Assembly (NCBI GenBank): GCA_012033105.1 | Contig: JAAUPN010000019.1 | Span: forward strand, 1 to 32,413 | DNA: 32,413 nucleotides | Direction: 5' to 3' | Origin: Coleofasciculaceae cyanobacterium RL_1_1 | GTDB taxonomy: Bacteria; Cyanobacteriota; Cyanobacteriia; Cyanobacteriales; Geitlerinemataceae | The notes under the pieces: model-generated | What the model saw: the letters and a program-made list of their open reading frames with translations, nothing else | Database searches by the model: none | Told to the model about the DNA's origin: nothing | Position numbers and translations under genes: made by a program | Shown here: positions 16,538 to 24,721 of the stretch, piece by piece | Layout: every line of letters starts with the position of its first letter | How positions within the stretch are numbered: the first letter of the stretch is position 1

Positions 16538-17410
16538 TTAGCCTTTAATTCCACTGGCGGCATCGGAGGCCACGACGTAGCGTTGCAAAATTGCAAATAC
16601 GAGTAACACCGGCACGATCGAGATGATCGACCCAGCCGCGATCGCCCGCCAATCCAGGGCAAATGATCCGGCTAATTTTGAAACGCCTAGGGGCAGGGTG
16701 TAGAGTTCCGGGCGATCGAGGACGATCAGCGGCCAGAGAAAATCACTCCAGGAACCGATAAAGGTAAACGTGGCGAGGGTGGCGATCGCGGGACGGACGG
16801 CGGGTAACATCACGTGCCACCAGATACCCAGCTCGGAACACCCATCGAGCCGCGCCGATTCTTCCAGGTCTTTCGGCACACTCGCGAAGGCTTGACGCAG
16901 CAGGAAAATCCCGAAGGCTCCGGCGATCGCGGGCAACATCACGCCGAAATAGGTATTTTTCAAGCCCAGTTGTACCGTCAGGACGTAGAGCGGGATCATG
17001 ACAATCTGGAAGGGGATGGCGATCGTGGCGACGACGCTGGCGAACAGGAACGATCGGCCGCGAAACTGTAGCCGCGCCAGGGGATAGGCAGCGAGGGAGC
17101 AAAATAGCAGGTTCAGCAGGACGGTTAGGCCAGAGACGATCGTGCTGTTGATCAGGTAACGCCCGAAGGGTTCGGCTTGCCAAACGCGGGTAAAGTTGGC
17201 GAAGGTGGGGCGGCGCGGCAGAAATTCCGGCGGAAATTGGAAGATGTTTTCGTCGGGGGATTTGAGCGCGGTGCTGAGGAGCCAAAGCAGAGGAAACAAC
17301 ATCAGCACGGCGATCGCACTGAGGAGGAGGTAGCGCAGAACGGTCGATCGGTATGAGGTTCGGGCGATGGTGTCCACGGTGGTGCGCTGGGTGTTGCTAG
17401 ACGGGATCAT
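16538..17410 (-). CDS. sugar-type ABC transporter permease (MalG-like)
   Basis: Inner-membrane permease of the carbohydrate (CUT1) ABC family, 290 residues. It has an N-terminal helix (YLLLSAIAVLMLFPLLWLLSTALK) and the conserved FPP.FLPRRPTFANF block. The EAA loop that contacts the ATPase is EESARLDGCSELGIWWHVMLP split at residues about 181-201, and the C-terminus reads QRYVVASDAASGIKG. About six membrane segments are visible. No partner permease, binding protein or ATPase gene is adjacent, so these must be encoded elsewhere. The substrate cannot be read from the sequence. The IS remnant begins 22 bases upstream, so its own promoter region may be altered. Confidence 0.93.
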   Translation of the reverse strand: MIPSSNTQRTTVDTIARTSYRSTVLRYLLLSAIAVLMLFPLLWLLSTALKSPDENIFQFPPEFLPRRPTFANFTRVWQAEPFGRYLINSTIVSGLTVLLNLLFCSLAAYPLARLQFRGRSFLFASVVATIAIPFQIVMIPLYVLTVQLGLKNTYFGVMLPAIAGAFGIFLLRQAFASVPKDLEESARLDGCSELGIWWHVMLPAVRPAIATLATFTFIGSWSDFLWPLIVLDRPELYTLPLGVSKLAGSFALDWRAIAAGSIISIVPVLLVFAILQRYVVASDAASGIKG

Positions 17411-17431
17411 GGTTTATCAGAAGAATGGGTC

Positions 17432-18024
17432 TAAAGCCCCGTCCTGACTTCGACAAGCTCAGTCCAAGTCTAGGACGGCTTTACAGTGTATGCGCTAAAA
17501 CTTAAGCATGACTCAACGAGCCTACCGATACCGTTTCTACCCAACTGCCGAACAGGAAAATCTGTTACGGCGAACGTTGGGCTGTACTCGTCTGGTCTAC
17601 AACCGCGCTTTGTCCGCAAGGACTGAAGGCTGGTATCAAAGGCAAGAGCGGATCGGTTACAAAGAAACGTCGGCATTGCTAACGGAGTGGAAACAAGAGG
17701 ACGAGCTTGATTTTTTGAATGAAGTCAGCTCCGTTCCTTTCCCGTCAGCTCCAACCAAGTTGGGATCGATTTGGGCGTTAGCCGTCTGGTTACGCTGAGT
17801 ACAGGTGAAAAGGTTGCCAATCCCCAAAACGTTTAAGGCGAAGTACAAAACGCCTTCGCAACGCGCAAAAGGCACTGTCCCGGAAACTGAAAGGCTCGAA
17901 TAATCGGTATCAAGCACGGCTCAAGGTCGCCAAACTGCATGCCGAAATTGCGGACACTCGGAAAGATTTCCTTCACAAGCTGACGACTCAATTGGTGCGC
18001 GATAACCAAGTGATTGCTGTTTTG
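17432..18024 (+). mobile_element. degraded IS200/IS605-type element, tnpB remnant
   Basis: The left end is a hairpin: TAAAGCCCCGTCCT (17432-17445) pairs with AGGACGGCTTTA (17472-17483), and an inner CTTCGACAAGCTCAG segment can fold again. Then comes a TnpB N-terminus (17508: MTQRAYRYRFYPTAEQENLL, CTRLVYNRAL). Its middle is deleted after FLNEVSSVP. The sequence resumes in another frame with QVGIDLGVSRLVTLSTGEKV, which holds the first RuvC aspartate. After a stop it continues in a third frame with RNAQKALSRKLKGSNNRYQA to NQVIAV at about 18021. It stops just before the second catalytic acid. No right end, tnpA or guide-RNA end is left, so the element is dead. Confidence 0.85.
17508..18024 (+). 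pseudogene. tnpB: tnpB (OrfB) pseudogene
   Basis: RNA-guided nuclease/transposase-accessory gene broken by an internal deletion near 17740, an in-frame stop near 17833, a further frame change near 17850 and loss of the 3' half. The start ATG at 17508 and the first 77 residues are well preserved; the catalytic core is not. Unlike the single-base shifts elsewhere in the window, this is genuine decay. Confidence 0.85.
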
Positions 18025-18321
18025 GTTCGCGACGTTACCATCCGCATCACGCGGGATTTTATCCCAGGTAAACACCGCAATATCCGGGACGATCGAACGA
18101 TTCCCAAAGGTACAGCGTAGCTCCGCCCCAGCGCGGGCAATGCGAGATTTTCGTAACGCGGCATTAATGCAGGCCGTCAGTTCAGATTGGAGGTAACTGT
18201 GTTTACCTTGGGGCATCGGCTTTTGATGAATTTCTCCCGCATGGTATTCGCTCGCAGGCTTGGTTTCGGGTTGCGCGAGAAACTGTTCTAACGTGAGCGA
18301 CGCGATTTGAGCTTGGGTCAT
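18025..18321 (-). pseudogene. truncated Uma2-family (DUF820) nuclease-fold gene
   Basis: The first 99 residues match the Uma2 family: LTLEQFLAQPETKPASEYHAGEI is seen in parts, then PQGKHSYLQSELTACINAAL, the ELRCTFG block, and RSIVPDIAVFTWDKIPRDADGNVAN. The family then continues with the PDWTIEILSPDQ core, which is missing. After residue 99 the frame reads into the antisense of the tnpB remnant and runs to 17833 with unrelated residues (QNSNHLVIAHQLSRQL). So the gene lost its 3' half at about 18025 where the IS remnant begins. The PD-(D/E)XK-like core is incomplete and the product should be inactive. Confidence 0.82.
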
Positions 18322-18391
18322 GGGCGATCGCGATCCGAATTGGACAGGATTGGAGCGGGTAAGTCAATGATCGTTCTTTCGTGGTGCCTGC

Positions 18392-20107
18392 TTAAGTATT
18401 GGGTAGAAAGAGACGAAAACCAATGAGGTTGAGACGCAGACCGCGCGAAAAATAGTAACGATTCGTCGATCGGCAGCTCCACGGAATATCATTCCAGGAG
18501 CCACCATGCAAAATTTTGAACTCTGAAGACCTCTCCAAACACACGGAATCATCAACCGGTGCATCGTTGTGGCTACCACGCCAACTATCCTCACACCACT
18601 CCCAAACGTTGCCATGCATATCGTATAAACCCCAGGTATTCGGCACAAAGGTTCCAACAGGGGTGGTTTTTTGTCGCCGTAGGCCTTGCCTGCCGTCGGC
18701 GTAAACATAGTTGCCGTCGTAGTTGGCGAGATCCGTGCTTAAGGTTGCTCCAAAGGCAAACGGCGTCATACTTCCAGCACGACAGGCATACTCCCAGGCG
18801 GCTTCACTGGGGAGTTGGTAGGCTTTGCCGGTCGCCTGAGACAAACGCCGACAAAATTCTTGGGCATCGTCCCAGCTCACTTGCTCAACGGGGCGCTGAT
18901 CGCCCTTGAAGTTGGCGGGGTCGGGGTCGAGATGTTCCTTGACCGGCGGCAGTTGGGCGACGGCTCGCCACTGGGCTTGGGTGACGGCAAATCGGCTCAT
19001 GAAAAACGCGGGAATCATGACGTGATGTGGCTGCGGGCTTTCCCGCTCATTGCGGTCTGTTTCGGCAGTTCGGGACTCCATCAAAAATCGACCCCCCGCG
19101 ATCGACACCATATCGATTCCGATGCCGTTGATCTGTTCGGTAAAATATTCTGGATGGATCGTCCGGCGCTGGGTGATGTTTCCCCGGCGATCGAGTTCCA
19201 CCGTGTTTGCCCGAAACCGTTGTAACGGAATCTTTGCTATCGTCGTTGGTGATGTCGTTGGCGATGCGGGCTGCCGTATCCCAAGCCCCAGATCTTCTAA
19301 AAATTCGCCGACCGTTGCCGATCGCTCCGACGGTTCGAGTGCCATACCTCGAACGATCGCCTGACTCACTCGCTGCGACACCGCTCTATTTTGCTGGTGC
19401 GGTGGAATTAATGACGCCCCCTGTAACCGAAACTCCGCCGGAAATGGATTTTTGTTGGTTAACAATGCATACAGCGTTGCCGCCAACCCGTACACATCGG
19501 TATAGGCTCCGGGTTTCACCTGCGCTTCACGTTGCTGATGAAACTGTTCTGGTGCAGCATAGGCAGGGGTTCCCACATTCGTAAAGGTTTGGGTTACGCC
19601 AAACTCCAACTCTCGTGCCAAGCCAAAGTCAATCAACACCGCTTCCGCTGGGTTGGCCGCTCGCCGCATAATGTTTAGGGGTTTGACATCCCGGTGTAGC
19701 ATCCCGCGATCGTGTAACACCACCAACGCCTCACCGATCTGCTGGATGTAGCCCAGGGCGATCGACTCGCAAAATGGCTGACCTTGTTGCTGTAGGCATT
19801 CCGCCAAGTTGTCGCCTTTGACAAACTCCATTACCATACCGAACAGACCATCGGATTCAACCACCTCAAACACTTCAACAATGTGACGATGCTGAAGCTT
19901 CGCAAGCTTCATCGCTTCGTTAATGAAGTTGACCTGTTTCTGCTGGAAGCGATCGCCCGCAGTTTGCGTCGGGTTCAGCGTTTTGATGGCCACCGTCCGG
20001 TTTTGCTTGAGATCCGTCGCTTGGTAGACGACACCGACGCTACCACCATCGAATTGTCGATCGATCCGGTAGGTGTTGTTGAGGATTAAACCCGATTGCC
20101 AGAGCAT
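18392..20107 (-). CDS. Ser/Thr protein kinase fused to FGE/C-type-lectin-like domain
   Basis: The 571-residue protein has a Hanks kinase at about 13-275: glycine loop FDGGSVGVVYQA, Lys42 (VAIK), HRDVKPLN (138-145), DFGLA (160-164), and APEQ. A linker with the RRGNITQRRTIHPEYFTE segment follows. The C-terminal domain (about 328-569) is of the formylglycine-generating-enzyme/sulfatase-modifying type: MVSIAGGRFLMES, RPVEQVSWDDAQEFCRRLS, LPSEAAWEYACRAG, GLYDMHGNVWEWCEDSW. Only one cysteine (C545) remains in the final GGSWNDIPWSCRS segment where true FGEs have two, so it is probably a ligand-binding lectin-like fold rather than an enzyme. The last part resembles a diversity-generating-retroelement variable region. 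Start ATG 20107 is clear. Confidence 0.9.
   Translation of the reverse strand: MLWQSGLILNNTYRIDRQFDGGSVGVVYQATDLKQNRTVAIKTLNPTQTAGDRFQQKQVNFINEAMKLAKLQHRHIVEVFEVVESDGLFGMVMEFVKGDNLAECLQQQGQPFCESIALGYIQQIGEALVVLHDRGMLHRDVKPLNIMRRAANPAEAVLIDFGLARELEFGVTQTFTNVGTPAYAAPEQFHQQREAQVKPGAYTDVYGLAATLYALLTNKNPFPAEFRLQGASLIPPHQQNRAVSQRVSQAIVRGMALEPSERSATVGEFLEDLGLGIRQPASPTTSPTTIAKIPLQRFRANTVELDRRGNITQRRTIHPEYFTEQINGIGIDMVSIAGGRFLMESRTAETDRNERESPQPHHVMIPAFFMSRFAVTQAQWRAVAQLPPVKEHLDPDPANFKGDQRPVEQVSWDDAQEFCRRLSQATGKAYQLPSEAAWEYACRAGSMTPFAFGATLSTDLANYDGNYVYADGRQGLRRQKTTPVGTFVPNTWGLYDMHGNVWEWCEDSWRGSHNDAPVDDSVCLERSSEFKILHGGSWNDIPWSCRSTNRYYFSRGLRLNLIGFRLFLPNT
18413..18505 (-). other. candidate DGR variable region in the FGE-like domain
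   Basis: Residues 535-565 read GGSWNDIPWSC, RSTNR, YYFSRGL, RLNL, IGFR. Cyanobacterial FGE-like variable proteins have GGSWNNNP..CRSANR followed by runs of Asn-rich codons and then IGFR, with the same spacing. The fixed residues are kept here. The positions that are AAY codons in template repeats are here TAC, TAT, TTT, GGT, CTG and CTC, as adenine-directed mutagenesis would give. The template repeat and reverse transcriptase were not found in the window, so the assignment rests on layout alone. Confidence 0.5.
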
Positions 20108-20276
20108 GAACGTTTGAGGGGTGGTCGGTTAAGTATCACCTTACTCTATCGCTCTCACACTCAGGATCTTACGGAAATCGGAGTTCCTCTCGATCGAAGT
20201 AGTGAGCAGGGTGATCATTTCCACATTCTCCTTCTACAGTGTTATGCACAAGTCCCTAACACGGGTCACCGAAAGG

Positions 20277-20309
20277 AGAAGTCGGAGTTCTTCGAGAACT
20301 CCGACTTCT
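20277..20309 (-). terminator. 15-bp perfect hairpin after GHL10 gene
   Basis: AGAAGTCGGAGTTCT (20277-20291) and AGAACTCCGACTTCT (20295-20309) form a perfect stem with a TCG loop. It lies 43 bases past the GHL10 stop, before the kinase-FGE gene on the same strand. On the minus strand it is followed by only a short CCTTTC, so termination may be weak or the element may instead stabilise the 3' end. Confidence 0.65.
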
Positions 20310-20351
20310 GAAGAGGGCATCGACTCTCGGACGGGTCGGAATGATCGAACC

Positions 20352-21971
20352 TTACGCCCCGGCGCGACGGAAACCGCGTACGGTCACGATACTGGGTTCA
20401 CCTTCATTCGCGGCTCGATCGACCGGACGTAGGGCATAGGTTCCCGGTGGTACATCCGCACGGGTCGCCGTCGGCGGTAGGATACGCTGCAACGTCCACT
20501 TTTCGCCAGCTTGCTTATACAGCGCCAACCCCTTCAGGGCTTCTGAATAATTCGGTTCCCACGAAATTTGACCGGCGGCGCTGTTGCTCGCTTCGACTCG
20601 ATCGGGCGCGATCGCATCCAACCAGGGCATTGCTGGCGTTAACGCCGGTGTCGGGTAGATATTTCGCCGGAAAAACGCATTCACACCGTACCAATCCTGC
20701 ATGAACACCTTGAGGCTAAAGAAAATATTGCCCAAGGAGCCGTTGTTGACCACCGCAGACCCGCGCGAGATTTCCACCTGACGGCGAAACTCATCGAGAT
20801 CCCAATCTTGGTTATCGAGCTTGCTGAGGTAGTTGCCGGTGTAAATGTGACGATCGAGAGTGTTTTGCTGCGTCCACCATTCCAGTAAACGCGGATAGCT
20901 TTGCGCCGCTTGGTCAATGCGCCAATAGAGCTGCGGTGCCATGTAGTCGATCCAGCCCTTTTGCAGCCAGAGTTTGGGGTCAGCGTAAATCTCGCTGTAC
21001 TGATCCATGCCCGAAATTCCAGCGGGCTGGCCGGGACGATAAATCCCAAACGGGCTAATGCCAAATTTTACATTCGGCTTTTCGGCTTTGATGCCGCTGT
21101 ATAAGCGCTCAACCAGAAGATTGACGTTTTGGCGTCGCCAGTCGTCGCGTCCGAGGGTTCCGCCAGTTTGACGGTAGGCGTTGTAGGTGGCGCTGTCGGG
21201 AAATTCGATCCCGGCTTTGGGGTAGGGATAGAAGTAATCATCGAGGTGAATCCCGTCCACATCATAGCGACGGGTCACGTCGAGAATCACGTTGTAGGTT
21301 TGTTGTTGTACCACCGCAGCGCCGGGGTCCATCCAAATCAAATCGCCGTATTGGTAAGCGTACTGCGGGAAGCGGTTCGCCATGTTGTCCGGTGAGAGGC
21401 GATAGCTTGACCCGAGCTTGGCGCGGTAGGGGTTAAACCAGGCGTGCAGTTCGATGCCACGGGCGTGGGCTTCTTCGATCGCAAATTCCAGCGGGTCGTA
21501 GTAGGGCGAGGGAGCGCGACCCTGCTCCCCGGTCAGCCAGAAGCTCCAAGGCTCCAGATCCGAAGCGTAGAGAGCATCACCGGCGGGACGAACCTGCAAC
21601 ACTAAGGCATTGAGGTTAAGCGATTGCATTCGATCGAGAATGGCAATTAGATCGGCTTGTTGCCGTTCCACACTCAGATTAGACGCCGACGGCCAATCGA
21701 TATTGACCACCGATGCCGCCCAAACGCCGCGAAATTCGCGGGTGTGGGAAATGTCTGCATTCGCAAAGACTGGATCGATCGCATTCGCGCGTCTCACCTG
21801 AAGCACTTGGGGGAGCAGTAACCCAACAACCAGGGCGAGGGTCACCATTAAGCGACGCCATTGCAGACGCCCTATCGGAAATGACCCAACCTGAAACGCA
21901 CCAAAGCTGAAACGAGACCGTGGTTTCAGAGCCGATCGAAGGCGCTGAAGGCAAAGGTGAATGAATTGCAT
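20352..21971 (-). CDS. GHL10 (DUF187) glycoside-hydrolase-like exported protein
   Basis: The 539-residue protein begins with a basic stretch, then a hydrophobic segment (LMVTLALVVGLLLPQVLQV, about 41-59) and ANA, a signal-peptide-like start. The mature part has the GHL10/YngK pattern: EFRGVWAASVVNIDWPS, LNALVLQVRPAGDALY, ELHAWFNPYRA, DVDGIHLDDYFYPYP, VKFGISPFGIYRPG, WIDYMAPQLYWRI. Acidic residues in the DGIHLDDY motif are candidate catalytic groups. A C-terminal Fn3-like part follows from about residue 455 (DAIAPDRVEASNSAAGQISW). Relatives are thought to act on cell-wall or extracellular glycans; the substrate is unknown. It lies between two kinase genes on the same strand. Confidence 0.9.
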   Translation of the reverse strand: MQFIHLCLQRLRSALKPRSRFSFGAFQVGSFPIGRLQWRRLMVTLALVVGLLLPQVLQVRRANAIDPVFANADISHTREFRGVWAASVVNIDWPSASNLSVERQQADLIAILDRMQSLNLNALVLQVRPAGDALYASDLEPWSFWLTGEQGRAPSPYYDPLEFAIEEAHARGIELHAWFNPYRAKLGSSYRLSPDNMANRFPQYAYQYGDLIWMDPGAAVVQQQTYNVILDVTRRYDVDGIHLDDYFYPYPKAGIEFPDSATYNAYRQTGGTLGRDDWRRQNVNLLVERLYSGIKAEKPNVKFGISPFGIYRPGQPAGISGMDQYSEIYADPKLWLQKGWIDYMAPQLYWRIDQAAQSYPRLLEWWTQQNTLDRHIYTGNYLSKLDNQDWDLDEFRRQVEISRGSAVVNNGSLGNIFFSLKVFMQDWYGVNAFFRRNIYPTPALTPAMPWLDAIAPDRVEASNSAAGQISWEPNYSEALKGLALYKQAGEKWTLQRILPPTATRADVPPGTYALRPVDRAANEGEPSIVTVRGFRRAGA

Positions 21972-22192
21972 TGTGTATATGGCTGTATGGGTGCAGCCAA
22001 AAGAGCAAGGAAAAGTGAATGGTATAGATGTGAGCGAGGGAAATCTAGGAGCGCAGATCGCCTAGCCGTAATCCGTCACATTACGAAATCTCGTCTGTTT
22101 CCGGTTTCAGACCGTAGCAGATTACGCCCTGGACGGGGATCGATCGGGTCAAGTCGTGACGATCGTGCCAGTGCTGCGATCGTCCATCCCCC
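21972..22192. other. intergenic, no feature seen
   Basis: Lies between the end of the kinase-WD40 gene and the start of the GHL10 gene, both minus strand. It should hold the GHL10 promoter, but no convincing -35/-10 pair or hairpin was identified. Confidence 0.4.
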
Positions 22193-24294
22193 CTACACAA
22201 TCCGCGACCAAACCCGCAACGTCTTATCCCAACCACCCGTCACGATCATGCGGCCATCACGGCTCACATCCACACCATGCACTGCCCCAAGATGACCATC
22301 CAGCGTATCAAAGGCTCTCTGCGTGCGTAGTGACCAGAGTTTTGCCGTCTTATCACTGCTCGCACTGACCAAATGACGACCATCGGGCATAAATTTCACT
22401 GCATTCACATCCCACATGTGGCCGGTCAGAACCCCCGTTTCCTTGCCCGTCTCCGCATCCCAAACCCGAATGCTCCGGTCTTTGCTGCCACTAATAATGG
22501 TTTTGCCATCGCGGCTAATATCAACGGCCAGCACGGAATTGAGGTGACCCGAGAGGGTATTGATTAAGGTTTTGGTCGTGAGATCCCAAAGGTAGAGCTT
22601 ATTGTCGAGACCACCACTGACGAGGTAACGACCGTTGCCAGACACGGCGATCGCCTTAATTGTGCCGGTTTTTACGGCCAGCGTTGCGGTCTGCCCGCCC
22701 GGTTTGATCGGGTGTAGCATCGTGCTGCGATCTTTGCTGCCCGAGGCTAGGGTCGCCCCATCGGGGAAAAAGGCCAAGGACGTCACATCCCGCAAATGCT
22801 CGCCGATCGCGTTGGAATGCTCGCCGGTTTGCAGATTCCACAGATGGACGATCGCATCATCGCCACCGCTCGCCAAGACTTTAGAATTCGGCGCGATCGC
22901 CACCGCATTGACCGCCTTGCGATGTTGGTTGAGGGAATGGGTGAGTTGATTATCCTGGAGGTTCCACACCTGCACGCTGTTATCGAGACAGCCCCCTGCC
23001 GCCCAGATGCCATTCGCACTTAAGGCAACGGAGGTAATCACCGAAGCCGGAGAGTCAAACACCGCAACGCACTGCCAGGCGCTATCGCGTCCTCCCATCG
23101 GAACTTGAGAAATGGGCACGACCGGACGCCCCGATCGGGTCGTGGAGTTGGGCATCGGGCTGCGAGCGCCGCCCGTATTTTGCGGCGAGGAGGAGGGGAC
23201 GCGCATTTGGCCGCCAGTGGTTTGGGGGCGACTCGCAGGAGGACGCGATCGATCCAGGCTCGCGCGATTGAGCGTCGATCCGGGGTGTGACGGCGGAATC
23301 GATGCGCCGGTACGTGAGCGCGGTGTTCCGGTTGTTCGCTGGGTTTGAGACGACTGAGCCGTCTGGCTGGCTTGGGCGGTTTGTTTGGATTTCGTCCGTC
23401 CGGGTGCTTTGAAATCGCGAATAATTTCGTCGATGCTTTGGTAGCGATCAGCCACCATATCCTTCGTCATCTTGTCGAGAATGTAGGCTAAACGCGGTGA
23501 AATCGACTGGTTCCGCTGCGCTAGGATTTCTTTCCAGCGCCAACCGTGCAACGGGTCAAATAGCGTATCCGGGCGGGTTTTGGTCAGGAGATGCAGACAG
23601 GTGACACCGAGGCTGTAGATATCGCTAGCCGGGTAGGCTTGACCGCTACGAAGCTGCTCGATCGGCGCGTAGCCCACGGTTCCCACCTTGGTTCCGGGCT
23701 GTGCCATCGCGGTTTGGGATAACTGTTTCGCCACACCAAAATCGATCAGCACCAATCGATTATCGCGACGCCGCCGCAGAATGTTGACGGGGGTAATATC
23801 CCGATGCACCACGTTGTAATGGTGGACAAATTTTAAAATGGGCAGCACCTGAACCAGCACCTGTTTCACCTTTTGCTCGTCAAAGGCTCCCTCGCGATCC
23901 ATCTCGTGCCACAGGGTTTCGCCGTCGATGTATTCCTGCACGAGGAACATCTGGGTGTCCTGCTCAAAAATGCGAGCAGGGTCGGGATTTGGGGATGTTC
24001 GCCCAGTTTGGAGAGCTGGGTTGCTTCTTGGAAAAACAGGTCGATCATTTTGTCGAGGGTTTCCTGGGCGATCGCCGTGCCGGTGGATTGCGGCAAGAGT
24101 TGTTTGATCGCGCAGGGCGTATCGAGTCGATCCTCATCGACTGCCAGATAGGTACGCCCGAATCCCCCTTGAGCCAGGGCTTCGATCGGTCTGTAGCGAT
24201 TCCGCAAACGTAATTGCGAGCCGCAGTTTTGGCAGTGCGTTGCGCCGTCGAGATTACGCGGGGCTTTGCAATCGGGATTGAGACAGAGAATCAT
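22193..24294 (-). CDS. zinc ribbon-Ser/Thr kinase-WD40 protein, one frameshift
   Basis: The repaired protein has about 700 residues. An N-terminal zinc ribbon uses C4, C9, C21 and C24 (CLNPDC, CQNCGSQ). The Hanks kinase follows: ALAQGGFGRTYLA, Lys64 (AIKQLLP), VVHRDITPVNIL, DFGVAKQ. Ser/Thr/Pro/Gln-rich linker. Then seven WD40 units (from VITSVALSANGIWAAGG to DKTLRVWSRIV) make one complete propeller. The gene is split at the A5 run 23966-23970: one more A restores LLAF-FEQDTQMFLVQEYIDG. The catalytic loop has Thr where HRDxKxxN kinases have Lys; the aspartates and Asn are kept, so activity is possible but not certain. Such cyanobacterial kinases are usually soluble sensors. The indel looks like an error. 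Confidence 0.9.
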
Positions 24295-24721
24295 GGTGAC
24301 GCACTGAAACGCTTAGGGCGACGAGGCGTGAACGGACAAATCGGCGGAAAGCAAGGCGGAAATTGGCTCGATCTGTTGTTCGATCGAATGCCGGTGGTCA
24401 CAGATATCACAGATGTCACAGATGGTGCAGATATTTAACTATCAACCACGATTGATCGTCAGATTGACCCATAACGGAACCTAGGGGGATGACAAACCAG
24501 ACCGACACAAAAGCTAACGATCGGGTTAACCAACGATTTTGCTTTCTACCCCAGCGCTGTATCGACAACGTAGTACACCTTCATGGGTCACACGATAACC
24601 GCCAAGCACACACCGTGTCACAATCCCTAGATAGACTGAGTGTCTAGCCTCAATTTTAAGGTCACAGCAGCAGGACTCAAGATCGTTAGCGATTGGGTTT
24701 GCGATCGAACATCAGCCGGAA
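24295..24721. other. divergent intergenic region with 9-bp repeats
   Basis: About 430 bases between the kinase-WD40 gene and the ABC exporter. It holds four copies of a 9-base unit, GTCACAGAT or close variants (24397-24432), which is the only clear structure. The right-hand part from about 24635 is open in the ABC frame and may include an upstream extension of that gene. No promoter could be called with confidence. Confidence 0.5.

Noticed and set aside
18392-20107. Active formylglycine-generating enzyme domain
   Set aside because: Only one cysteine is present in the last GGSW...CRS segment, where the catalytic pair is expected, so a binding role is more likely.
24214-24438. 74-residue plus-strand frame ending in TD repeats
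   Set aside because: Most of it is antisense to the kinase zinc ribbon; the TDITDVTD part comes from the 9-bp DNA repeat.
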